Shown: positions 1 to 6,631 of the stretch, one piece after another
Position numbering within the stretch: the first letter of the stretch is position 1
Layout of the letters: each line of letters starts with the position of its first letter
Assembly: GCA_949287785.1 (NCBI GenBank)
Contig: CASEHR010000045.1
Span: 1 to 9,795, forward strand
Source of the DNA: an uncultured Bacillota bacterium
GTDB lineage: Bacteria > Bacillota_I > Bacilli_A > Erysipelotrichales > Erysipelotrichaceae
DNA: 9,795 nucleotides
Direction of reading: 5' to 3'
Notes under the pieces: generated by a model
Told to the model about the DNA's origin: nothing
What the model saw: the letters and a program-made list of their open reading frames with translations, nothing else
Databases searched by the model: none
Position numbers and translations under genes: made by a program

Positions 1-1
1 C

Positions 2-1243
2 AGTTACATCAATAATCAGATGTATGATTATATCCATACGGTCCAGGATGACTATATCAACCGTTTGCGGCACAGCATCTCGGTCAAGGAAGATGAAGAC
101 AGCAATGTCTCACACTACCTCTACGCCAAGGACACCGGACATTACATCTCCGATATCGAAGGGACAAGGACTTCGGTCATTTTGTCGCAGATCAATCCCT
201 ATCAGAAAAGCGAGATCTATGACGGTACGCTCAGTTATGGGGATACCGACATCATCTACACCATCCGTCAGATAGCCATCGATGACAGTGAATACAGCGT
301 TGTTTCGATCGTCAAAGACGACTATCGCAGCGCCATGCGTTCAGCACTTGTCAACAGCACTGTCAATATCACGATGGTTATCGTCCTTATCATCTATACT
401 TTCTTGTCGATCTGGGTCTTTTCACTGATCCGGCCTTTGAATATGATCAAAAACTACATCGATAAGCTGCGCCGTGGCGATAAGGCCGATCTTAAACTGT
501 ATCGTCACGATGAGATCGGTGAAGTTGCGGAAGCGGTATTTGAGATGAATGAAGAGCTTTCCAAACAGTCCAAGATCAGGGAAGAGATGATCCAGAATAT
601 CTCCCATGACCTCAAGACACCGATCGCTACCATCAAATCGTACAGTGAATCGATCAAAGATGGGATCTATCCTTATGACACGCTGGAAAAAAGCGTTGAT
701 GTCATCATCGACAACGCCGATCGTTTAGAGAAGAAAGTATACAGTCTCATCACCTTCAACAAAATGGGCTATCTTGAGGATGATCCGAATGAAGGCGATA
801 ATGTGAACATGGTCGAAGTCATCAAGGAAGCGATCATGGCTGCCAATGTTCTTCGCGGGGATATCAAGATCGAAACAGAACTTAAGGAAGTATATTTCCA
901 TGGCAATCGGGAGAACTGGCTGATCGTCGTTGAGAACCTGCTTGATAATGCCTTGCGTTATGCTAAGACGATAGTAAAGATCACCCTCGATGAAGAAGAG
1001 CTCACCATTTACAACGATGGCGAACTGATGGATAAGGATCGGATCGAAAAGCTCTTTAAGCCTTATGAAATGGGTAATAAAGGTAAATTCGGTCTTGGTC
1101 TTTCGATCGTTAAAAGAGTCACGGAGACCTATGGTTATAAAGCCGTCGGCGAGAATATGAATGACGGTGTCATCTTCAGGATCATCAAGCCACGGAAGCG
1201 TAAGAAAAAAGAGACAAAGAGAACAGAAACAAACGAAGGATGA
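2..1243 (+). CDS. Sensor histidine kinase, 3' part (5' end outside window)
   Basis: Membrane sensor kinase of a two-component system; it would autophosphorylate a histidine and pass the phosphate to a response regulator. The frame is open from base 2, so the ATG at 20 is probably internal and the first membrane helix and part of the sensor domain lie upstream. Numbered from that ATG: extracytoplasmic sensor remainder to about 112; transmembrane helix about 115-136; HAMP domain about 137-184; HisKA with ISHDLKTP and phospho-acceptor H196; HATPase_c with N box (E305, N306, D309, N310), G1 box (N332, D333, G334) and G2 box GKFGLGLSI from G355. All catalytic boxes are intact. No response regulator is visible; it would be expected upstream. 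The next gene starts 12 bases after the stop, in the same frame. The signal sensed cannot be told; an envelope signal is inferred from the neighbours. Confidence 0.93.
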   Translation, partial: SYINNQMYDYIHTVQDDYINRLRHSISVKEDEDSNVSHYLYAKDTGHYISDIEGTRTSVILSQINPYQKSEIYDGTLSYGDTDIIYTIRQIAIDDSEYSVVSIVKDDYRSAMRSALVNSTVNITMVIVLIIYTFLSIWVFSLIRPLNMIKNYIDKLRRGDKADLKLYRHDEIGEVAEAVFEMNEELSKQSKIREEMIQNISHDLKTPIATIKSYSESIKDGIYPYDTLEKSVDVIIDNADRLEKKVYSLITFNKMGYLEDDPNEGDNVNMVEVIKEAIMAANVLRGDIKIETELKEVYFHGNRENWLIVVENLLDNALRYAKTIVKITLDEEELTIYNDGELMDKDRIEKLFKPYEMGNKGKFGLGLSIVKRVTETYGYKAVGENMNDGVIFRIIKPRKRKKKETKRTETNEG

Positions 1244-1249
1244 TATAAT
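1244..1249 (+). promoter_or_regulatory. Candidate extended -10 promoter element for the hydrolase gene
   Basis: Immediately at the kinase stop codon the sequence reads TG-A-TATAAT: TG at 1241-1242 (part of the TGA stop) and TATAAT at 1244-1249. This is a perfect extended -10 box. No good TTGACA-like -35 is present at the usual distance (1221-1226 is GAACAG), which extended -10 promoters can tolerate. Transcription would be expected to begin about 7 bases downstream, at or next to the ATG at 1256. The element may be a chance match in the intergenic gap. Confidence 0.35.
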
Positions 1250-1255
1250 AAGCGC

Positions 1256-2029
1256 ATGGCTAAGATAGAGATCGATGGCATCGATGTTAGATATATGATC
1301 TATGGCGACAAAGGAAGAGATGTCATTCTTTTGCATGGCTGGGGCCAGAATATTGAAATGATGGCTTATATAGCTGCCTTTCTCAAAGATCATTTCAAGG
1401 TATATGTGATGGATCTGCCGGGATTTGGACAAAGTCAGACACCGCCTTATGCCTATGGTATTCCCGAATACAGTCTCTGGCTCAGGCATTTCTGTGATCA
1501 TTTCATGATCAGTGATCCGATCATCATCGCTCATTCCTTTGGTGCACGGATCGCTTTTGAGTATGCATATCATTATCCGGTCCATCGGATGTGTCTTACC
1601 GGTGCGGCTGGCTTAAGACCAAGACGCGGTCTTATGTGGTATATTAAGACCTATACTTACAAGCTCGGCAAAAAGATCCTTTCGCTTGGACCTTTTAAGG
1701 TCTATTTAAAGAAACTACAGGACAATATGGGGAGCGAAGACTATAAGAATGCAAGCGGAGTTATGCGCGAGATCTTAGTCAAGACCGTCAATTATGATGT
1801 GCGCGAGCTTCTGGGCGGGATCAAGACCGAAACGCTGCTGGTCTTCGGCGAAAAGGATGAGGCTACGCCGCTCTGGATGGGCAAGGAGATCGAAAGACTG
1901 ATGCCCGATTGTGCTTTAGTCATCTTTGAAGGTGATGATCACTATGCCTATTTCCATCAGGCCCAGCGTTTCAATCTTGTCCTGGATGCATTTTTGAAGA
2001 GGGATTATACAAATGATGATGATCGTTAG
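1256..2029 (+). CDS. Alpha/beta hydrolase
   Basis: Soluble alpha/beta-hydrolase-fold enzyme of 257 residues with no signal peptide. An oxyanion-hole motif LLHGWGQ lies near residues 24-30. The nucleophile elbow is AHSFGA with S94 as nucleophile; the first small residue is Ala instead of the more common Gly. The acid is D201 in GEKDEATPL and the catalytic His is H229 in EGDDHYAY. The triad is complete and correctly spaced for the family. The substrate cannot be predicted from sequence; esterase, lipase-like or other C-C/C-O hydrolase activity is possible. The only in-frame start after the kinase TGA is the ATG at 1256. The nearest Shine-Dalgarno-like run, AAGGA at 1236-1240, is about 15 bases away, which is too far to be typical. 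The 3' end overlaps the Mur ligase gene by 17 bases, so the two are probably cotranscribed and translationally coupled. Confidence 0.88.
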   Translation: MAKIEIDGIDVRYMIYGDKGRDVILLHGWGQNIEMMAYIAAFLKDHFKVYVMDLPGFGQSQTPPYAYGIPEYSLWLRHFCDHFMISDPIIIAHSFGARIAFEYAYHYPVHRMCLTGAAGLRPRRGLMWYIKTYTYKLGKKILSLGPFKVYLKKLQDNMGSEDYKNASGVMREILVKTVNYDVRELLGGIKTETLLVFGEKDEATPLWMGKEIERLMPDCALVIFEGDDHYAYFHQAQRFNLVLDAFLKRDYTNDDDR

Positions 2030-3584
2030 TACATTGAGTTTTATCTTTTTGAGCATCACTTATCTTGAGCATGCTCTTTTGGTTTTTCAGCAGAATCGTT
2101 ATGGACTGGACCGTTATACGAAATGGCTTCTTGACTTTAAGAATATCCGAGTCAATGCTTATTTCACCTATGCAGCGATCGCTTTTATCGCTGAATATCT
2201 CTTTACGACCTATATTCGTGATATCGACGGTCTGATGGTCACGCTGGTGACGATCGTCATGGCGATCGTTCTTTTGTACAGGGAAACAAAGAAGACCTAT
2301 ATCAAACCTCTGGTATATACCGATCGTGTCAAAAGACAGGTCGTCTGTATCGGTATTCTGGATGTTGGTTATATTCTGATACTCATGAATCTGGGCGTCG
2401 ATGCAATGATCATGGCGGTACTGGTACCGATCATCTCCTGGCTTTTGATCTATCCGATGGCTCTGATCACCTCGCCGATCGAAACGACGATCAACAAGGG
2501 TTTTGAAAATGAAGCCAGAGCTATCCTTGAAAGATCACCTGAACTTAAAAAGGTAGCGATCACCGGCTCATATGGCAAGACCAGTACCAAGAACGTCCTG
2601 AACGCCATTCTGGATAAGAAGTATTATACTTTGATGACACCGGCATCATACAACACGCCGATGGGGATCACCAGAGTCGTAAGAGAAAACCTTAAACCGT
2701 ATCATGAGGTCTTTTTATGTGAGATGGGCGCTGATCACGTCGATGATATCCGCTATCTGATGGATATGGTGAGACCGGATATCGGTATACTCACTTCGAT
2801 CGGACCTCAGCATCTCAATACCTTCGGCTCGATCGACAATATCATCAAGGAAAAATGCAAGGTGATCGAGATGCTTGGAAGTGACGGGATCGGGATCATC
2901 AATATGGATAACGAGTATATAAGAGGTCATAATTTTCACACCAAAGCAAAGCTCATCAAGATCGGGATCGATAGTGAAGATGTCGATTACAGAGCTTATG
3001 ATGTAAACTACGATAAGGACGGATCTTCTTTTAAAGTCATGATCGATGGTGAAGAGGCGCTTTTTACAAGTTCGCTTTTGGGAAAACATAATATCACCAA
3101 TATCCTTCTGGGCATTGCCCTGGGTCATGAATTGGGCATACCGGCAAACGATATCCGGGGAGCCGTCGAGGAACTTAAGCCGATCGAGCATCGTCTGCAG
3201 ACAAGATCGATCAACGGTTATCACTTTATCGACAACGCCTTTAACTCCAATCCGGTCTCAAGCCGCTTGTCTTTGGATGTCTTAAGTGCGATGCCCGGTA
3301 AGCGGATCATCATCACACCGGGACTTATCGATCTTGGCAAAGATGAATACCGCTACAATAAGGAATTCGGAATGTATATGCAAAACAGGGCGGATCATGT
3401 GGTTCTGGTCGGACAAAACAGGGCTAAGGCTATTGTTGAGGGACTCAAGGAAAGTGGTTTTGATATGGCTGAGGTCAAAGTCGTCAGCAATATCTATGAA
3501 GCTTTTGAGCATGTATACCAAAACTTTACAAAAGATGATACTATTCTTTTGGAAAATGATCTGCCTGATGTATTTTCTAATTAA
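2013..3584 (+). CDS. Membrane-anchored MurF-like Mur ligase
   Basis: ATP-dependent amide-bond ligase of the Mur family, 523 residues. About five hydrophobic helices occupy the N-terminal third (roughly 4-25, 48-67, 72-89, 109-127, 130-152), where ordinary MurF has its soluble UDP-MurNAc-binding domain. The central ATPase domain follows, with P-loop ITGSYGKTST (G185, K189, T190), the EMGAD segment, and an EKCK segment at the position of the carbamylated lysine. The C-terminal domain has IEHRLQ and DNAFNSNPVSS, close to the DNANP motif of MurF. It ends with ENDLPDVF where MurF usually has a KGSR-type motif. The closest role by family is adding D-Ala-D-Ala or a similar unit to a UDP- or lipid-linked muropeptide; the exact substrate is inferred. 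ATG at 2013 (first of three tandem ATGs) is preceded by AGAGGG at 1998-2003. It is followed 11 bases later by the ddl-like gene, supporting a D-Ala-D-Ala link. Confidence 0.85.
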   Translation: MMMIVSTLSFIFLSITYLEHALLVFQQNRYGLDRYTKWLLDFKNIRVNAYFTYAAIAFIAEYLFTTYIRDIDGLMVTLVTIVMAIVLLYRETKKTYIKPLVYTDRVKRQVVCIGILDVGYILILMNLGVDAMIMAVLVPIISWLLIYPMALITSPIETTINKGFENEARAILERSPELKKVAITGSYGKTSTKNVLNAILDKKYYTLMTPASYNTPMGITRVVRENLKPYHEVFLCEMGADHVDDIRYLMDMVRPDIGILTSIGPQHLNTFGSIDNIIKEKCKVIEMLGSDGIGIINMDNEYIRGHNFHTKAKLIKIGIDSEDVDYRAYDVNYDKDGSSFKVMIDGEEALFTSSLLGKHNITNILLGIALGHELGIPANDIRGAVEELKPIEHRLQTRSINGYHFIDNAFNSNPVSSRLSLDVLSAMPGKRIIITPGLIDLGKDEYRYNKEFGMYMQNRADHVVLVGQNRAKAIVEGLKESGFDMAEVKVVSNIYEAFEHVYQNFTKDDTILLENDLPDVFSN

Positions 3585-3595
3585 GGAGGTTATAG

Positions 3596-4774
3596 ATGAA
3601 GCTGAAAGTAGGTGTATTCTTTGGCGGCAAGGCATGTGAACACGAGATCTCCTGTATCAGTGGTAACCAGGCCCTGCATGCGATCGATAAGGATAAATAT
3701 GAAGTGATCCCGGTATATATCGCTAAAAACGGTGATATGTATATCGGTGAAGATCTGTGGGATATCAAAAATTTCGCCGATCTCAATAGTTTATGTACCC
3801 GACTTATGAAGGTATCGCTTGTCAAAGACGGTGACAAGGTCTATCTGAGAGAAGTCAAAGACAGTGTTTTTAAAAAGAGCATCGTTCAATATCTGGATGT
3901 CGCCTTCCTTGTAATGCATGGAACAAATGGTGAAGACGGTACTTTACAGGGTCTTTTGGAGATGGCAGGTCTGCCATATACATCAAGCGGTGTCATGGCC
4001 AGTGCCATCGGGCAAGATAAGGTAATCCAGAAGGAAGTCCTGTCTTATAACGGGCTGCCTTTGATCGAGTGGACTTATTTCACAAGGCTTGAATATCATA
4101 ATGAATGTGAAGAAGTAAAGAAGAAGATAAAGGCGATCGGTTATCCGGTGATCTTCAAACCGGCAAATCTCGGCAGTTCGATCGGTATCGAAGTCGTCCA
4201 TAGTGAAGAAGAGTTCATGGAAAAAGCTAAGGAAGTCTTGCGTTATGATGATAAGATCCTGGTAGAGAGATATCTGGAAGATTTCAAAGAGATCAACTGT
4301 TCGATCATCGGTGATATCGATGGCTATCGTGTATCGGTATTGGAAGAGGTCTTGAAAAATGATGAGATCCTGTCTTTCAGTGATAAATATGAAGGCGGCG
4401 CGAAAGGCGGCAAGAAGATGCTCAAGGGAGCAAAGGGTGGAATGACCAATACCTCAAGGCGTATTCCGGCTGAGATAAGTCAAGAGATGACCGATTCTAT
4501 CAAAGATTATGCCCTGAAGGCTTATAAGGCCCTTGATGCTTACGGTGTCTGCCGTATCGACTTTATGGTCGATAACGACGATCAGATCTATCTGACTGAA
4601 CTGAACTCGATCCCGGGTTCACTGGCTTTCTATCTCTGGCAAGAAGAAGAGATCGATTTCAGTAAGGAGTGTGATATTCTGATCGACAATGCGATCAAAC
4701 GTTACCGTCATAAAGAGAAGATGTCTTTCTCGTTTGATACAAATATACTTAGCACATTTAAAGGAGGAGAATAA
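3596..4774 (+). CDS. ddl: D-alanine--D-alanine ligase family protein
   Basis: ATP-grasp ligase that would join two D-alanines for the peptidoglycan stem, in the cytosol. Length is 392 residues, longer than the usual 300-370. The N-terminal domain begins with FFGGKACEHEIS, where E15 matches the conserved catalytic Glu. The ATP-grasp region holds KPANLGSSIGIEV. Metal ligands are D322 (in RIDFMV), E335 and N337 (in TELNSIPGS), all present. The motif reads TELNSIPGSLAFYLW in place of the textbook NEINTMPGFT, marking a divergent clade. The omega-loop region carries a Gly/Lys-rich stretch, GGAKGGKKMLKGAKGGM (residues 267-283). A tail of about 35 residues after the LYLW region extends the protein. 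Shine-Dalgarno AAGGAGGT at 3583-3590 overlaps the upstream stop codon and fixes the start. Some family members accept D-lactate or D-serine; that cannot be excluded, but no VanH, VanX or VanT gene is seen. Confidence 0.9.
   Translation: MKLKVGVFFGGKACEHEISCISGNQALHAIDKDKYEVIPVYIAKNGDMYIGEDLWDIKNFADLNSLCTRLMKVSLVKDGDKVYLREVKDSVFKKSIVQYLDVAFLVMHGTNGEDGTLQGLLEMAGLPYTSSGVMASAIGQDKVIQKEVLSYNGLPLIEWTYFTRLEYHNECEEVKKKIKAIGYPVIFKPANLGSSIGIEVVHSEEEFMEKAKEVLRYDDKILVERYLEDFKEINCSIIGDIDGYRVSVLEEVLKNDEILSFSDKYEGGAKGGKKMLKGAKGGMTNTSRRIPAEISQEMTDSIKDYALKAYKALDAYGVCRIDFMVDNDDQIYLTELNSIPGSLAFYLWQEEEIDFSKECDILIDNAIKRYRHKEKMSFSFDTNILSTFKGGE
4761..4767 (+). promoter_or_regulatory. Shine-Dalgarno that fixes the deoD start
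   Basis: AAGGAGG sits inside the last codons of the ddl-like gene, 8 bases before the ATG at 4776. It selects this start over an in-frame ATG at 4689 inside ddl, which lacks such a site and would add 29 residues unlike the family. Confidence 0.85.
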
Positions 4775-4775
4775 A

Positions 4776-5498
4776 ATGGCTACACCCCACAACAGTGCCC
4801 AGATGGGCGATATCGCGAAGACTGTCCTGATGCCGGGCGACCCGCTCAGAGCTAAATTCATCGCTGAGACGTTTTTGGAGAATCCGGTCATGTTCAATAG
4901 TGTCCGCAATATGTTCGGTTATACCGGTACATATAAAGGTCATCGGGTCTCGGTCATGGGTTCCGGTATGGGTATGCCGAGTATCGGTATCTACTCATAT
5001 GAACTCTATACCCAATATGGTGTTGAGAATATCATCCGTATCGGCAGTGCCGGCGGTTATGTTGCGGATGTCAAGGTATATGATGTCGTCCTGGTCGACA
5101 AGGCGTACAGTGAATCGTCATACGCAAAGGTCCAATGCGGTTATGACAGTGATATCGACTATCCGTCCGCAGAACTGAATGAGATCCTGGAAAAGGCCGC
5201 CAAAGAGCTGGATATCCCTGTCGTCAAGGCCGGTACTCACTCATCGGATGTCTTCTACCGTCAGGGCGATCAGAGCTACATCGCACCGATCGTTGATAAG
5301 GGCTGTGTCTGTGTGGAGATGGAGAGTTTTGCGCTTTTCAGCAATGCCAAGGTCCTGAATAAGCGAGCGGCATGTCTTTTGACGATATCGGATTCATTTG
5401 TCACAAGCGAAGTCACGACCGCTGAAGAAAGACAGAACAGCTTTACAAAGATGATGCAGATTGCGCTGGAAGGGGCGATCAAGTGCGAAAACATCTGA
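4776..5498 (+). CDS. deoD: Purine nucleoside phosphorylase, DeoD type
   Basis: Cytosolic hexameric enzyme of purine salvage; it cleaves purine (deoxy)nucleosides with phosphate to base plus (deoxy)ribose-1-phosphate. The 240-residue length is the family norm. Visible signatures: N-terminal MATPHNSAQMGDIAKTVLMPGDPLRAK with the phosphate-binding GDP loop, IRIGSAGGY with a phosphate-contacting Arg, VEMES for ribose binding, and TISDSF with catalytic D206, followed by the TTAEERQ helix. VEMESFALF differs from the usual VEMEAA..LY but keeps the key Glu-Met-Glu. It starts one base after the ddl-like stop, so it is almost surely in the same transcript. A metabolic link to cell-wall genes is not obvious; cotranscription may reflect growth-linked expression. 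Confidence 0.95.
   Translation: MATPHNSAQMGDIAKTVLMPGDPLRAKFIAETFLENPVMFNSVRNMFGYTGTYKGHRVSVMGSGMGMPSIGIYSYELYTQYGVENIIRIGSAGGYVADVKVYDVVLVDKAYSESSYAKVQCGYDSDIDYPSAELNEILEKAAKELDIPVVKAGTHSSDVFYRQGDQSYIAPIVDKGCVCVEMESFALFSNAKVLNKRAACLLTISDSFVTSEVTTAEERQNSFTKMMQIALEGAIKCENI
5468..5475 (+). promoter_or_regulatory. Shine-Dalgarno for the 28-residue ORF
   Basis: GGAAGGGG lies within the last codons of deoD and ends 7 bases before the GTG at 5483. It has no other start codon to serve, which supports translation of the short ORF. Confidence 0.55.
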
Positions 5499-5569
5499 TC
5501 CTGTATCGTATCATCGTACTTACGGTCATCGCTTTTATGATCCTGGCCAGCGTCATTTCTCTGGTATGA
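5483..5569 (+). CDS. Small 28-residue membrane peptide, coupled to vanY
   Basis: Short ORF starting with GTG, overlapping the deoD end by 16 bases and ending in TGA inside an ATGA overlap with the VanY gene (ATG 5566, TGA 5567-5569). The peptide starts MRKHLILYR and continues as an almost purely hydrophobic stretch (IIVLTVIAFMILASVISLV), i.e. a short basic N-terminus followed by one membrane helix. A Shine-Dalgarno, GGAAGGGG, is correctly spaced. The VanY start has no Shine-Dalgarno of its own, so translation of this ORF probably delivers ribosomes to vanY. The peptide could be a functional single-helix membrane protein, or a leader whose only job is coupling. No known family is recognised. 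Confidence 0.6.
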   Translation: MRKHLILYRIIVLTVIAFMILASVISLV

Positions 5570-6576
5570 GAATACTGATATTGATACTGCTGGTGCTGTC
5601 GCTTACAGCTTGCGGAAGCAGTACTCTGAAAGATCTCGGTTACAGTGATGAGGATATCAAAGTTATCGAGACATTGGATGATGAAAGCGTCAGGCTTATT
5701 GAAAGTGTTCCTTATGATCAGGACATTATAAGTCTTATAAGCGATCCGACTTTCGATGAAAGCAAACTTGAAGAGTATTTGAAGTTAGATGGTCTGTCTT
5801 ACCAGGATCGGCTTATGGTCGTCAATAAAGGCTATTATTGTGATAACTACGATGAGACGACTTTGGGTCTTATGAAGACCGCTTATTATCTGCACGACCG
5901 TCTGGATCGCTATCTGGCCTATATCGAAAAGGAAGGAAGCAGTGATCTTAGAAGCGTCGTCGAGCATGTCAACTGCGATCGTGATCATGAATTCTATACT
6001 GATACCATCATATCAGATACGACAAAAGGTGATCTGATGCTGGCAAACAAGTACTACACAATCGAAGACTATGTGCCGGAAGATCTGGTAGCGATCGACA
6101 GTTACTATGGTCTTAGTGCTTATCTTGACCGTGATACATATGCAGCATATACGGCGATGGCTGATGCGATGATGAGTGAGGGGATCGATGTATGGATCAC
6201 CTCGGCATATCGTTCATACGATTCACAAGTCAATATCTACAACCGCTATCTGGAAACAGACCCGCAGGATGTTGTCGATACCTACAGTGCCCGGCCGGGC
6301 TTTTCCGATCATCAGACCGGCAGAGTCGTCGACCTGATCGAACCGGGTGGTGATCTGGGCAGTTTTGAATACACGGATGCCAAAGCCTGGCTTGATGAAC
6401 ATGCCCATGAGTATGGTTTTATCTTGCGTTATCCCGAGGATAAGGTGGATGTCACCGGTTATATGTACGAGTCATGGCATTATCGCTATGTCGGCACGGA
6501 AGTTGCCGGATACATTCATGATACAGGCATTACCTTCGATGAGTATTACGCGTACTTTATCGGGTCTAATAGCTAG
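5566..6576 (+). CDS. VanY-like D-Ala-D-Ala carboxypeptidase lipoprotein
   Basis: Extracytoplasmic zinc D,D-carboxypeptidase of the VanY (peptidase M15B) family, 336 residues, which would remove the terminal D-Ala from peptidoglycan stems. The start at 5566 gives a lipoprotein signal peptide: MRILILILLVLSLTAC with lipobox LTAC and lipidated C16. Residues about 20-180 form an acidic, apparently helical region of unrecognised function. The catalytic domain (about 185-330) has ITSAYRSYDSQ, then SARPGFSDHQTGRVVD with zinc ligands H249 and D256, and ESWHYRYVG with catalytic E302 and ligand H305. All active-site residues are present. The frame extends upstream to an ATG at 5461 inside deoD, but that start would bury the lipoprotein signal. 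The ATGA overlap with the small membrane ORF and the lack of a Shine-Dalgarno indicate translational coupling. Confidence 0.92.
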   Translation: MRILILILLVLSLTACGSSTLKDLGYSDEDIKVIETLDDESVRLIESVPYDQDIISLISDPTFDESKLEEYLKLDGLSYQDRLMVVNKGYYCDNYDETTLGLMKTAYYLHDRLDRYLAYIEKEGSSDLRSVVEHVNCDRDHEFYTDTIISDTTKGDLMLANKYYTIEDYVPEDLVAIDSYYGLSAYLDRDTYAAYTAMADAMMSEGIDVWITSAYRSYDSQVNIYNRYLETDPQDVVDTYSARPGFSDHQTGRVVDLIEPGGDLGSFEYTDAKAWLDEHAHEYGFILRYPEDKVDVTGYMYESWHYRYVGTEVAGYIHDTGITFDEYYAYFIGSNS

Positions 6577-6596
6577 TAATGATCATACAGATAGTT

Positions 6597-6602
6597 TATA
6601 AT
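6597..6602 (+). promoter_or_regulatory. Candidate -10 element upstream of the sortase gene
   Basis: TATAAT occurs in the 55-base gap between the VanY and sortase genes, about 30 bases before the sortase ATG, leaving room for a short leader with a Shine-Dalgarno. No convincing -35 is seen 16-18 bases upstream and there is no TG extension, so this is only a weak suggestion of a separate sortase promoter. No terminator is visible after vanY. Confidence 0.3.
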
Positions 6603-6631
6603 AAGCAAGACAATACAAAGAGAGGTAAATT

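Noticed and set aside
725..1585. Long minus-strand open frame of 286 codons across the kinase and hydrolase genes
   Set aside because: It lies antisense to two genes with intact catalytic motifs and its translation has no recognisable domain. GAT and ATC are reverse complements, so heavy use of both on the plus strand keeps the antisense frame open and rich in Asp and Ile. Other antisense frames (2715-3224, 8004-8495) have the same cause.
4689..4775. Upstream in-frame ATG for deoD inside the ddl-like gene
   Set aside because: The extra 29 residues do not match the DeoD family, and a strong Shine-Dalgarno (4761-4767) points to the ATG at 4776.
5461..5565. Upstream ATG for the VanY gene inside deoD
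   Set aside because: It would put 35 polar residues before a clear lipoprotein signal peptide; the ATG at 5566 gives the correct signal with lipobox LTAC.
3596..6576. A glycopeptide-resistance (van) operon
   Set aside because: Kinase, ligase and VanY are present, but no VanH, VanT or VanX-like gene is seen, and the ligase is a Ddl-like clade with conserved metal ligands and no clear D-Lac or D-Ser signature.
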